A stretch of 64,000 nt of DNA, taken from contig CP146203.1 in assembly GCA_039995105.1 (NCBI GenBank), positions 2,108,001-2,172,000 on the forward strand, written 5' to 3'. Below, piece by piece: positions 37,000-46,076 of the stretch (positions are counted from its first letter, which is position 1; every line of letters starts with the position of its first letter). The DNA comes from Jonesiaceae bacterium BS-20. Lineage in GTDB: Bacteria; Actinomycetota; Actinomycetes; Actinomycetales; Cellulomonadaceae. The notes beneath the pieces were generated by a model. It saw only the letters and a program-made list of their open reading frames with translations. It was not told the origin of the DNA and did not search any database. Both the position numbers and the translations under genes were made by a program.

Positions 37000-37581
37000 T
37001 TTGATACTCCAGTGTGCCCGCTTGTCACCGTTCCACACGGTCGGTGCCAAGCCGGCAGCTAAGTCGTCCGTTCCGCAGTAGCCAGATGCTACGCGGCCGG
37101 ACGGAAGTCCAGGGGTGCACTTGGGTGGTAAGGGCGAGCGATTATGTGCGCCGTCAAAATCATTGTCACTGTCGGCTGCGCACTACAATCCGCGTTCGCG
37201 GTTACTCCCTGCACAATCTCGGCTTTTGGGTGTGTGGATTCCCAAGCCGAGTCAAGTATCTCATAGGATCGGGCGGCGTTTAGGCTCTGGCCCTTAAAAT
37301 TTCGCCGTAAGCAGTCCCTCCCCGAGCCCATATTGCCGCAACCTTTGGGCCCCTAGGTCACATTTAGCCGCCGGGATCCTTTCAACCTTTTCTGCAAGTG
37401 CCGCGCAATACCCGCAACGTAATCGGGAACGCACTCGGGCGCGCCCTTCTTGCTATTGCACGGATGGGGCAAAAGGTCCTAGGTTTAAAGGACGCTTCCA
37501 TTCTTTGTGTCAGATAGGGAGAATCTGGCGGGGTGAAATTGCCCACGCCTACGTCGAGTTGCCTGCGAAATTGGACCGCCG

Positions 37582-37595
37582 GGGACCTTGGTCCC
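37582..37595 (+). promoter_or_regulatory. DevR/DosR-box-like palindrome upstream of cydA
   Basis: GGGACCTTGGTCCC has 6-bp perfect arms and a 2-base centre. It resembles the GGGACTWWAGTCCC core of the mycobacterial dormancy-regulator box. It lies 94 bases before the cydA ATG. A DevR-like response regulator is encoded at 45312-45986, directly beyond this operon. Confidence 0.55.
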
Positions 37596-37651
37596 AGCAC
37601 CGAACCGCACGGGGCAATACCGTCAAGAATGAAGTATTTACAAATCAAATA

Positions 37652-37679
37652 CAGGTAATTCGCAGGTAACTTACAGGTA
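37652..37679 (+). repeat. Three CAGGTA direct repeats with 11-bp period
   Basis: CAGGTA at 37652, 37663 and 37674, the first two followed by A. The period is one helical turn, so the copies face the same side of the DNA. The last ends ten bases before the cydA ATG and overlaps the ribosome binding region, so bound protein would block transcription or translation initiation. Confidence 0.55.
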
Positions 37680-37689
37680 CGGGAGAGTC

Positions 37690-39171
37690 ATGGACGTCTT
37701 GGACATTGCGAGGTGGCAGTTTGGAATCACCACCGTCTACCACTTCTTTTACGTTCCGCTCACAATCGGGTTGGCACCGCTCGTAGCGATCATGCAAACC
37801 ATGTGGGTACGGACCAAAGATGAGCGGTGGCTGAAGCTCACCAAGTTCTTTGGAAAGCTCTTACTGATCAACTTTGCCATCGGTGTAGTCACCGGCATTG
37901 TGCAGGAGTTCCAGTTTGGCATGAACTGGAGTGAATACTCACGGTTTGTTGGTGACGTCTTTGGTGCACCACTTGCAATGGAGGCACTGGCTGCCTTCTT
38001 TGTTGAGTCCACGTTCCTGGGGCTTTGGATCTTTGGCTGGGACCGGATCAATAAGAAGCTACACCTGATGTGTATCTGGTTCGTTGCAATCGCAACCACG
38101 CTGTCGGCTTACTTCATTCTGGCAGCGAACTCGTTCATGCAGCACCCGGTCGGGGCGATCTACAACCCCGAGACCGGCCGTGCAGAAATGACTGACATCT
38201 GGGCAGTCCTGACAAACTCGACGGTGCTTGCCGCGTTCCCACACACCATCACCGGCGCGTGGTTGACCGCGGGCACCTTCGTTGCCGCAATTGCTGCCTG
38301 GTGGTTTGTCAAGGAAAACCGTAAGGGCCGCACCGACGTTGCCAACGGCATCTACCGCCCCGCACTCAAGCTGGGCCTAACCACGATCATCATTGCCGGC
38401 GTCGGGCTTGGTATCTCCGGTGACTTCCAAGCCAAGCTCATGTTTGAGCAACAACCCATGAAGATGGCTGCCGCCGAGGGCATGGTTGAAAGCACAAAGG
38501 GCGGCGCCCCCTTCTCCATCTTGACTATTGGCGACCTCGACAACAACCCCGAGTCGGTACGCCACCTGCTCGAGGTGCCAGGGCTCACCAGCTTCTTAGC
38601 AACCGGAGACTTTAACGCACCGCTTAAGGGCATCACCGAACTGCAGGAAATATACACCGAAAAATACGGTGACTTGGATCCCGATGGTAACCCCATCAAC
38701 TACGTGCCTAACCTAGCCATTACCTACTGGTCATTTAGGCTCATGATTGGCTTTGCGTTCTTCTCCGCAGCTTTTGCCGCCGTTGCCCTGTGGCAAACGC
38801 GCAAGGGCCGCAACTCGACTTCGAAGGTCATGTCCTTCCTGGCCCTGCTGGCCATCCCCATGCCGTTCCTTGCCAACTCGTTTGGGTGGATCTTTACGGA
38901 GATGGGCCGCCAACCTTGGGTCGTGGCACCTAACCCGTCTGGAATTGACTCGATCAGGTTGCTCACCTTCCAAGGTGTTTCAACCGCTCAAGGTCCGGGC
39001 GTAGTGCTCTTCTCGCTCATTGGTTTCACCCTGGTTTACACCTTCTTAACGGTTATTTGGGCCCGACTTATCTGGCGTTACATGTCTGAGGGTGCTCCTG
39101 AAACCGTGGTCGATGAATCGCCCGAGGCCAATCCCGACGCTGACAGCCGCCCGCTGTCCTTTGCGTACTAA
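37690..39171 (+). CDS. cydA: Cytochrome bd ubiquinol/menaquinol oxidase subunit I
   Basis: A 493-residue membrane protein with nine helices. Haem ligands are visible: His18 (TTVYHFF, b595), His185 (FPHTITGAW, b558) and the conserved glutamates in LAMEALAAFFVEST (about 98 and 106). The quinol-binding Q-loop is of the short type, with MGRQPWVV after it. It oxidises menaquinol and reduces oxygen to water at low oxygen without proton pumping. The ATG follows GGGAGAG. First gene of cydABDC. Confidence 0.98.
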   Translation: MDVLDIARWQFGITTVYHFFYVPLTIGLAPLVAIMQTMWVRTKDERWLKLTKFFGKLLLINFAIGVVTGIVQEFQFGMNWSEYSRFVGDVFGAPLAMEALAAFFVESTFLGLWIFGWDRINKKLHLMCIWFVAIATTLSAYFILAANSFMQHPVGAIYNPETGRAEMTDIWAVLTNSTVLAAFPHTITGAWLTAGTFVAAIAAWWFVKENRKGRTDVANGIYRPALKLGLTTIIIAGVGLGISGDFQAKLMFEQQPMKMAAAEGMVESTKGGAPFSILTIGDLDNNPESVRHLLEVPGLTSFLATGDFNAPLKGITELQEIYTEKYGDLDPDGNPINYVPNLAITYWSFRLMIGFAFFSAAFAAVALWQTRKGRNSTSKVMSFLALLAIPMPFLANSFGWIFTEMGRQPWVVAPNPSGIDSIRLLTFQGVSTAQGPGVVLFSLIGFTLVYTFLTVIWARLIWRYMSEGAPETVVDESPEANPDADSRPLSFAY

Positions 39172-39199
39172 CCACCCGATCTAACGGAAGGAAAAGACT

Positions 39200-40285
39200 A
39201 TGGACTTAAATATCTTGTGGTTCATCCTCATCGCCATCCTTTGGACGGGCTACCTCGTCCTTGAGGGATTCGACTTTGGCGTGGGCATGTTGCTACCCGT
39301 TCTTGGCAAGAAAGAAAAAGAACGCCGCCTCATGATCAATACAATCGGCCCCCTGTGGGACGGCAACGAGGTCTGGTTGCTGACCGCTGGTGGAGCAACG
39401 TTTGCGGCCTTCCCGGAATGGTACGCAACCATGTTCTCCGGATTCTACATTCCGCTGTTCTTTATTCTCATTGCACTAATCATTCGAGGCATTGCCTTTG
39501 AATATCGATCCAAGATTCACACCGATAACTGGCGCCGCTGGTGCGACTTTGGCATCATCGTTGGATCCTGGGCCTCTGCCATCCTTTGGGGCGTCGCGTT
39601 TGCCAACCTTGTCCGTGGCGTGGAACTCGACGCAAGCCACCAGTTCACCGGTGGACTCGTCAGCTTGCTGAACCCGTTTGCTCTCCTTGGCGGAGCGGTA
39701 ACCGCTCTACTGTTCCTGCTGCACGGAGCCGTGTTCTTGGCACTGAAGACCGACGGTGAAATGCGCGTGCGGGCAAACAAGTTGGCCCGTAACTTTGGGT
39801 TTGGCGCAATCTTAGTTGCCGGTAGCTGGGCCGTTTGGGCACAGGTTGCCTACTCGGTCCCATGGACCTGGGGTGCGGTAGTCATTGCAGCGCTCGGGCT
39901 CATTGCCGCCGTTGCTGCAAATGCAAAGGGCCGTGAAGGTTGGGCCTTTGTGTTCTCTGCAATTGCCATTGTTGCGGCTGTCGTACTGATCTTTGGATCC
40001 ATGTTTCCGGACGTCATGCCTGCGCTCAACCCGGATAACTCACTCACCATCTACAACGCCTCATCCACGGCTTACACACTCAAGGTCATGACCTGGGTAG
40101 CGGTTCTGCTGGTTCCCGTGGTGCTGCTGTATCAGGGATGGACATTCTGGGTGTTCCGCAAGCGCTTGTCAGTCGACCACATTCCTGACCCAATTGGGTT
40201 GACCTCACTTGCCGTGCCAAAGGCCGGCAACACGTTGCAAGACTCCGCTGCACAGAATTCCACTTCACAGAATAACGACGCGTGA
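39200..40285 (+). CDS. cydB: Cytochrome bd oxidase subunit II
   Basis: A 361-residue membrane protein. The start NILWFILIAILWTGYLVLEG with FDFGVGMLLPVLGKKEKERR and PLWDGNEVWLLTAGGATFAA is the CydB signature. It pairs with CydA and carries no haem itself. GGAAGGAAAAG precedes the ATG. Its stop overlaps the cydD start (GTGA), coupling oxidase synthesis to the assembly transporter. Confidence 0.97.
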   Translation: MDLNILWFILIAILWTGYLVLEGFDFGVGMLLPVLGKKEKERRLMINTIGPLWDGNEVWLLTAGGATFAAFPEWYATMFSGFYIPLFFILIALIIRGIAFEYRSKIHTDNWRRWCDFGIIVGSWASAILWGVAFANLVRGVELDASHQFTGGLVSLLNPFALLGGAVTALLFLLHGAVFLALKTDGEMRVRANKLARNFGFGAILVAGSWAVWAQVAYSVPWTWGAVVIAALGLIAAVAANAKGREGWAFVFSAIAIVAAVVLIFGSMFPDVMPALNPDNSLTIYNASSTAYTLKVMTWVAVLLVPVVLLYQGWTFWVFRKRLSVDHIPDPIGLTSLAVPKAGNTLQDSAAQNSTSQNNDA

Positions 40286-42036
40286 AACCTCTAGATCCAC
40301 AGCTCCTCAAGGTGGCGGCCCCGGCACGCGGTTACGTAGTTCTTACCGCCGTGTTTGGGGTTGCCACCGCGCTCTTGATCGTTACCCAGGCTATTGCCAT
40401 TGCCCGGGCTCTGGCCCCCGTTATCCGCGATGGTCAGGGCTTGGGCGCTGTGCGCACTCCCCTGTTGGTCTTGGCGGGGGTAGTTTTGGGCCGCGCAATC
40501 GTTGCCGGTCTGTCGGAGCGGTTTGCCCACCGCGCAGCCGCCAAAGTTATTGCTGATCTACGCCGTCAGGTGCTGGACCGGGCCGTAGCGCTGGGCCCGC
40601 GTTGGCTCAGTGCTCCTACCGAGTCCGGCTCCAACGGCTCGGACGTTGTCACGCTCAGTACCCGTGGTCTCAACGACCTTGGGCCGTACTTTGTGCGGTA
40701 CCTGCCGCAACTGCTGCTGACCGTGACGGTTACCCCGCTGACCTTGCTTGTGGTGTTGGGCCAGGATCTTATTTCAGCAATCATCATTACCGTGACCATC
40801 CCCTTGGTTCCCATATTCATGATCCTGGTTGGTCAGCTCACTCAGAAAACCTCTGAAAAGCGTCTGACCGTCATGTCGCGTTTGGGGTCACAGGTGCTCG
40901 ACCTCATTGCCGGGTTACCTACCCTGCGCGCATTTGGCCGCGAGATTGGCCCGGCAACGCGGGTCAAGCAGCTCGGTCAGGCGTACACCCAGTCCACCAT
41001 GAAGACGCTGCAGATCGCATTCCTCTCCGGCATGGTCTTGGAACTACTAACCACCCTGTCGGTGGCACTCGTTGCCGTTGGTGTTGGACTGCGTTTGGTC
41101 TACGGCTACGTGGACTTAGAAACCGCCCTGATCATTCTTATCTTGGCCCCCGAGGTATACCTACCCATCCGTAACGTGGGCACACATTTCCATGCCTCAG
41201 CAAACGGTATGGCCGCATTTACCAAGGCCCTAGCTATTTTGGAAACCCCCGTTGCTTTGGCTGGAACCACGATGGCCCCGGATCTACGCGGGTCCACGCT
41301 TAAGGTGACAAACCTCAGTGTCAGGGCCCCCGGGCGCGATCTTCTAGCCCCAGCAAATCTCTCCTTCACGGTGTCCCCCGGAACCATTACCGCCCTTGTT
41401 GGCGCAAGCGGAGCCGGAAAAACCACCGCAATCCTCAGCCTGCTCGGGCTCGTGACGCCGCACAGCGGAACCGTTACTTGGCGTCCTGATCAGCCGGGCT
41501 CTGGACCGAAAGCGTTGGACATTGCAGACCTAGACCCAAGCAGCTATTGGGACCAGGTTGCTTGGCTTTCGCAACGGTCCACCCTTGCCCCAGGCACCCT
41601 GCGCGCGGCCCTGCTGGATTCCACCACGCCCTCTGACGCTGAGTTCGATCACGCGGTTGAGCAAGCAGGATTGACCGAGGTCATAGCCCAATTACCCAAC
41701 GGCTTGGATACGGTCATTGGTCTGGGTGGTTTGGGTTTAAGCGTTGGGCAGCGCCAGCGAGTGGCGCTGGCGAAGTCCCTCCTATCCCCGCGACCGCTGA
41801 TTATCTTGGATGAGCCCACCGCGCACCTCGATGCGCTCACGGAGACACACATTTTGGCTTCAATTACGGAACTCAAGGAACGCGGCGCAACCGTGATCGT
41901 TGTTGCCCACCGTCCCAGTGTGGTTAGCCTTGCCGACCAAGTTGTTGAAGTGGATTCGCAAACCACTATGGTCCCAGCAAGCGCGGCACCGATCCCGGCT
42001 GCGAGCGCTCCTGCAACCGAGAGTGGTGTCCTATGA
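40282..42036 (+). CDS. cydD: Thiol reductant ABC exporter subunit CydD
   Basis: A 584-residue fused ABC exporter half: six membrane helices (residues about 15-310) and an ATPase domain. Walker A GASGAGKTT, signature LSVGQRQRVALAKSL, Walker B PLIILDEPTAHLD. With CydC it exports cysteine/glutathione-type thiols (or moves haem) and is needed to assemble cytochrome bd. GTG 40282 overlaps the cydB stop by four bases. Confidence 0.95.
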   Translation: MKPLDPQLLKVAAPARGYVVLTAVFGVATALLIVTQAIAIARALAPVIRDGQGLGAVRTPLLVLAGVVLGRAIVAGLSERFAHRAAAKVIADLRRQVLDRAVALGPRWLSAPTESGSNGSDVVTLSTRGLNDLGPYFVRYLPQLLLTVTVTPLTLLVVLGQDLISAIIITVTIPLVPIFMILVGQLTQKTSEKRLTVMSRLGSQVLDLIAGLPTLRAFGREIGPATRVKQLGQAYTQSTMKTLQIAFLSGMVLELLTTLSVALVAVGVGLRLVYGYVDLETALIILILAPEVYLPIRNVGTHFHASANGMAAFTKALAILETPVALAGTTMAPDLRGSTLKVTNLSVRAPGRDLLAPANLSFTVSPGTITALVGASGAGKTTAILSLLGLVTPHSGTVTWRPDQPGSGPKALDIADLDPSSYWDQVAWLSQRSTLAPGTLRAALLDSTTPSDAEFDHAVEQAGLTEVIAQLPNGLDTVIGLGGLGLSVGQRQRVALAKSLLSPRPLIILDEPTAHLDALTETHILASITELKERGATVIVVAHRPSVVSLADQVVEVDSQTTMVPASAAPIPAASAPATESGVL

Positions 42037-43904
42037 CCAGCGCCGTGAAAACCAGAACCGGTCAGGCCGCGCAGCCGGGTTCCGCACCAAGTCAATCAAA
42101 GCAGGACCGTCCCCTTCGCCGGGCGGTTGCGTTGCTCGAGGTTAACCGGCTTGATGCGGCCAAGGCCGTTGCCGCCGGTGTACTGGCACTCGGCAGTTCA
42201 ATCGCTTTGGCCGCAGTTTCCGCTTGGCTGATTGCCCGCGCATCGCAAATGCCTCCGGTTATGTACCTGACGGTTGCCACGGTTGCCGTGCGCACATTTG
42301 GGGTTTCCCGCGGTGTCTTTCGCTACCTTGAGCGGCTTGCGTCGCACAAGGTAGCGCTCAGTGGCATGGCTCAATTACGCACCTCAATTTACGCCCGGTT
42401 GGCGACCGGCAAGATTGCATCCACGGCTTCCCTCAAGCGTGGTGACCTGTTGGCTCGGGTGAGCGCGGACGTCGACGACGTCGGCGATCTGGTGGTCAAG
42501 GGCCTTTTGCCCGGAGCCGTGGCCGCAGTCTTGTCTGCGGCAACCGTGATTTTTATCGGTCTATTCCACATTCCTGCAGCATTAACGCTCGCGGTAGGAA
42601 TACTCTTGGCGGGGGCCTTGGCCCCGTGGCTGACCCAGCGCGCGGCTAGGCTTAGCGAGGCTCGCAGTGCGACCGCACGCAGCGATTTGTCGACCCTGAG
42701 CCACGAGTTGATTCTCGATGCCGCAGAGCTGCGGGTGCGCGGCGACCTCCCAGCAAAGTTTGGTCAACTACAAACCACCGAAGATGAGCTCTTCAATACC
42801 GCAGATCAGCGCGCAAAAATGGAGGGCTGGGCAGAAGCGGTTTCTAACTTTGCGTTAGTATTTTCTGCCCTAGCGGCCGCCGTTGTTGCTATTCCTTCGG
42901 TCGTTGCTGGCTCGCTTGACCCCGTCATACTCGCCGTGATCGTACTGACTCCGCTTGCCGTATTTGAGGTGCTGCAGGGACTCCCAGCAGCCGCCATTCA
43001 GGTTCACACTTCACGGCAGGCGGCTATCCGGATCATGGACCTGCTTGACCAGGCAGCTCCCGCCGGGGATCCATCCCAGCAAACCGCAGCCCAAGAGACC
43101 CGGCCAAGTGAGGCATCGGAAAATACCGCAGCGGTACGAGACAACCATCTGTTAGCAGCCAACGTTAGTTGCGGTTGGCCAGCTCGCCCCGGTGAGAAAC
43201 CACAAGCCCCCGTGCTCACCGGGCTCAGCCTAGATCTGACCCCGGGCAAGTCGTATGCGCTTGTGGGCGCAAGCGGAAGCGGCAAGACCACCACACTCAT
43301 GACCCTTGCGGGTCTGCTTCCCGTGCGCGCTGGATCCGTAACGCTCGATGGCCTTGCCCTCGACAAGATCGACCACCATGAGCTGACTCGCTCGGTCATC
43401 TTCACTTCAGAAGACGCACACGTGTTTGAAACCACGGTCCTTGAAAACCTGCGGGTAGCTCGCGGCTCAGTCACCCCGGAACAGGCGCAGCAGGTGCTTG
43501 AACAAGCGGGACTGAGCGGTTGGGTGGCTTCCCTACCCGAGGGGATCGAAACCGCGATTGGCACCAACGCTGCAACAGTCTCCGGTGGCGAACGGCGCCG
43601 GCTGCTCCTTGCCCGTGCACTTGCCAGCGACGCTCCCCTGCTGCTCTTGGATGAGCCGGCCGAGCACCTAGACCCGGCCACGGCGGATCAGTTACTCACC
43701 GATCTACTGCAAACTGCCCACAGGGACCGAAAGCGGGCGATCGTGATTGCGACACACCGCGTGACCGCCATGGCTGCCGCTGATGAAGTACTTATGCTCA
43801 AGTCGGGTCGTGTCGTTGCACGTGGTCACCACAGTGAACTGCTGAGCAACAACGCCGAATATCAAGCGGCTTACACGAGCCAACTGCGAACTGAACTTAC
43901 CTAG
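42033..43904 (+). CDS. cydC: Thiol reductant ABC exporter subunit CydC
   Basis: A 623-residue ABC exporter half. A hydrophilic N-terminus of about 30 residues, then six helices (VTVATVAVRTFGVSRGVFRY lies in the first half), a Pro/Ala-rich linker near 345-375, and an ATPase domain with GASGSGKTTT, VSGGERRRLLLARALA and PLLLLDEPAEHLDP. The A-E-H-L-D variation of the Walker B/D-loop is typical of CydC. ATG overlaps the cydD stop (ATGA). Confidence 0.95.
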   Translation: MTSAVKTRTGQAAQPGSAPSQSKQDRPLRRAVALLEVNRLDAAKAVAAGVLALGSSIALAAVSAWLIARASQMPPVMYLTVATVAVRTFGVSRGVFRYLERLASHKVALSGMAQLRTSIYARLATGKIASTASLKRGDLLARVSADVDDVGDLVVKGLLPGAVAAVLSAATVIFIGLFHIPAALTLAVGILLAGALAPWLTQRAARLSEARSATARSDLSTLSHELILDAAELRVRGDLPAKFGQLQTTEDELFNTADQRAKMEGWAEAVSNFALVFSALAAAVVAIPSVVAGSLDPVILAVIVLTPLAVFEVLQGLPAAAIQVHTSRQAAIRIMDLLDQAAPAGDPSQQTAAQETRPSEASENTAAVRDNHLLAANVSCGWPARPGEKPQAPVLTGLSLDLTPGKSYALVGASGSGKTTTLMTLAGLLPVRAGSVTLDGLALDKIDHHELTRSVIFTSEDAHVFETTVLENLRVARGSVTPEQAQQVLEQAGLSGWVASLPEGIETAIGTNAATVSGGERRRLLLARALASDAPLLLLDEPAEHLDPATADQLLTDLLQTAHRDRKRAIVIATHRVTAMAAADEVLMLKSGRVVARGHHSELLSNNAEYQAAYTSQLRTELT

Positions 43905-43913
43905 GGAGCCCCA

Positions 43914-45182
43914 ATGATGCCATCTGAAGCCGATGCTATTGAACGTGAGCGATGGCTCAGCGCCGGCTCTCAAATCACCACAATGCTGCTCCAGGGCATG
44001 CCCGAGGAGGACGTGCTTGAGCACATTGTCTCGGTGGCCCGCGAGATAGCCGATGCCGATGCCGCCGGCTTGGTCTTGCCCGGGCTCAAGGGCGAGCTTG
44101 TCATGGAAATTGTGCGCGGTTGGAACGCCGATGACCTCCTAGGCTTGGTCATGCCACGCGACGGTCTCTCCTGGACCGCGCTGCGGACCGGCCGGGCCCG
44201 GAACATTCCCTCACTAGCCAAAGCACGCAACATTGCCCACGAGGAAATGCGCCGCTTTGGGCCCGCGCTCTACGCACCCATGGGCACCCCGGAAAAGCCC
44301 GTTGGCGTGCTTGTCCTGCTCCGCAAGACAAGCGAGGAGTCCTTTGTAACCAAGGACCTCGAACGCGCCTCAACCTTTGCCGACCAGGCCGCGCTGGCCC
44401 TTGTCGTTTCCGAGGCCCGCCAGGCCCAGGACGTTGGCAAACTCGTTGAGGAACGCGAGCGCATTGCCCGCGACCTGCATGACCTTGCCATTCAACAGCT
44501 GTTTGCCACCGGTATGCAGCTCGAGGTCGTCCGCCGTAGGGCCGCACGTGGCCTCGACAAGGCCGGGCTGATCGCCATCTTGGATGAAGCCCTCGACAAC
44601 ATCGACAACTCGGTCCGTGAAATCCGGTCCATTGTGCACTCCTTGCGGGACCCGGATGCCGCTACCGGCATTGTCGAGCGGCTCCGCCGTGAAGCGGCGC
44701 TGGCTCGCACCGGTCTTGGGTTTGCGCCGTCGCTTGTCATTTCACTCGACGACCGTGGTTTGGGAGCGCTCGACGCCGACGAGCACGTGATTGACGAGAG
44801 CATCAGCCAGACGCTGTCGGATGACATCTTGGCGGTCTGCCGCGAGGGCTTGGCCAACGCGGCCCGGCATGCCCAGGCGCAATCGGTCGCCGTACGCGTG
44901 GCATTCACGTCCGAGCGTAACTCGCTCGATGGTCATGGGCGGGTAGATATTGAGGTCGAGGACGACGGTATTGGACTCCAAGACGTTTCCGGCCGCAAGT
45001 CAGGCACCTGGAACCTGTCCGCCCGGGCACGCCAACACGGCGGAACGTACAACTTGGAAAACTCTCCCAGTGGCCGTGGAGCCCTATTAACATGGACCTC
45101 CCCGCTCCGCGGTGGCAAACCTACCCTCGAGCCAGCCGATGAAGATTACCCCGAGAACGACTTTGAAGCCGAAGGTGAGTAA
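43914..45182 (+). CDS. GAF-domain sensor histidine kinase (NarL/DevS type)
   Basis: A 422-residue cytosolic kinase with no membrane helix. One GAF domain at about residues 25-165, a HisKA_3 dimerisation domain with the phosphorylated His at 189 (RERIARDLHDLAIQQLFATG), then an HATPase domain (SDDILAVCREGLANAARHAQ with N-box, VEDDGIGL). The HDLAIQQLFATGMQL segment is very like DevS/DosT. Those have two GAF domains with haem in the first; only one is present here, so it may sense redox state or another cue. It lies nine bases after cydC and is convergent with the DevR-like regulator. Confidence 0.92.
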   Translation: MMPSEADAIERERWLSAGSQITTMLLQGMPEEDVLEHIVSVAREIADADAAGLVLPGLKGELVMEIVRGWNADDLLGLVMPRDGLSWTALRTGRARNIPSLAKARNIAHEEMRRFGPALYAPMGTPEKPVGVLVLLRKTSEESFVTKDLERASTFADQAALALVVSEARQAQDVGKLVEERERIARDLHDLAIQQLFATGMQLEVVRRRAARGLDKAGLIAILDEALDNIDNSVREIRSIVHSLRDPDAATGIVERLRREAALARTGLGFAPSLVISLDDRGLGALDADEHVIDESISQTLSDDILAVCREGLANAARHAQAQSVAVRVAFTSERNSLDGHGRVDIEVEDDGIGLQDVSGRKSGTWNLSARARQHGGTYNLENSPSGRGALLTWTSPLRGGKPTLEPADEDYPENDFEAEGE

Positions 45183-45214
45183 CCGCGGAGTCTAGGTAAA
45201 AGCACGTAGATACA

Positions 45215-45255
45215 CAATTGGCTGGTCACCCCAAGTTGGGATGACCAGCCAATTG
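45215..45255. terminator. Strong hairpin between kinase and regulator genes
   Basis: CAATTGGCTGGTCA (45215-45228) pairs perfectly with TGACCAGCCAATTG (45242-45255), and the inner bases CCCAAGTTGGG can extend the stem. It lies between convergent stops (45182 and 45312) and serves the cyd-kinase operon at least. Confidence 0.85.
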
Positions 45256-45311
45256 CGTATCAGCTCTTTGCGCGCCAACCAGTTAGGTATCAACGCAAGG
45301 TGATTGTGGGA

Positions 45312-45986
45312 TTATGAACGGCCCGGGTCTTGCGCCCATGCCTGGTTCTTACGAGCGGCAACCCATGCGGCTACCTGCGTACGGCGCTGCAAGCCCATCT
45401 TGGACAGCAGGGACGTAATGTGGTTCTTCACGGTTTTCTCGGCGATACCAAGGCGCTCCGCAATTTCACGGTTCGACAAGCCCTCACCAATGAGGTCCAC
45501 CACGCGCAGTTCACTTGGGGTCAGATCCTCGGTAGGGTCGTCGGTGTCCTTCTTGCGGCGGGTTACGGTCCGCTCATCCAGCAGGATGCGTCCAGCATGC
45601 ACTGCGCGAACGACCTCGGCGATCTCTGCGCCGCGGACACTCTTGAGTACGTAGGCTGCGGCGCCAACCTCAAGAGCTGCGGCAAACGCGGTGTCATCAT
45701 CAAAAGATGTCAACACAATCGCCCGAATATCCGGCTTCACCTCACGTACCGCCCGCATGAGGTCGATTCCTGTGCCATCAGGGAGTTGCAGGTCAACCAG
45801 CATGATCTCTGGGTTCACCAGTTCCGCACGGCGGATACCCTCGGCAACACTGCCTGCCTCGGCTACCACTCCCATTCCCTCGGACCGGTCGATCACTTCT
45901 GCAATTCCTCGGCGCACAACCTCGTGGTCGTCAACGATCATTACTCGAATATCTGCGGGCTCCAGCCGGCTATCAGTATTGGTCAC
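45312..45986 (-). CDS. DevR/NarL-type response regulator
   Basis: A 224-residue protein. Receiver domain: VMIVDDHEVVRRGIAEVIDR (acidic pair Asp19-20), phospho-acceptor Asp65 in MLVDLQLPDGTGIDLM, Lys115 in AYVLKSVRGAEI. LuxR-type HTH: LTPSELRVVDLIGEGLSNRE, IAERLGIAEKTVKNHITSLL, SKMGLQRRTQVA. The whole pattern, including the KTVKN recognition helix and the MGLQRRTQ end, closely follows mycobacterial DevR/DosR. It most likely pairs with the GAF kinase next door, and the DevR-like site before cydA is a likely target. Confidence 0.93.
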   Translation of the reverse strand: MTNTDSRLEPADIRVMIVDDHEVVRRGIAEVIDRSEGMGVVAEAGSVAEGIRRAELVNPEIMLVDLQLPDGTGIDLMRAVREVKPDIRAIVLTSFDDDTAFAAALEVGAAAYVLKSVRGAEIAEVVRAVHAGRILLDERTVTRRKKDTDDPTEDLTPSELRVVDLIGEGLSNREIAERLGIAEKTVKNHITSLLSKMGLQRRTQVAAWVAARKNQAWAQDPGRS

Positions 45987-46076
45987 AGACTAATTCTAGT
46001 TGGTACAACGCATATTCAGGGCAAACTCGCCATTCAAGCCGCAATCAACACCAATTCTGATCCCTCATCTGTGATC

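Larger units (their letters stand above)
37000..37689. other. 690-base region upstream of cydA and rne; no gene seen
   Basis: A long intergenic space between the divergent rne and cydA starts. No frame in it has family-like sequence. It contains a DevR-like palindrome (37582-37595) and three phased CAGGTA repeats (37652-37679), listed separately. Its length suggests complex promoter control of the oxidase operon. Confidence 0.7.

Noticed and set aside
35963-37081. A 372-codon open frame on the plus strand opposite rne
   Set aside because: It mirrors the low-complexity GC-rich arm of rne in the opposite strand; its Ala/Ser/Arg-rich sequence has no family features and no ribosome binding site.
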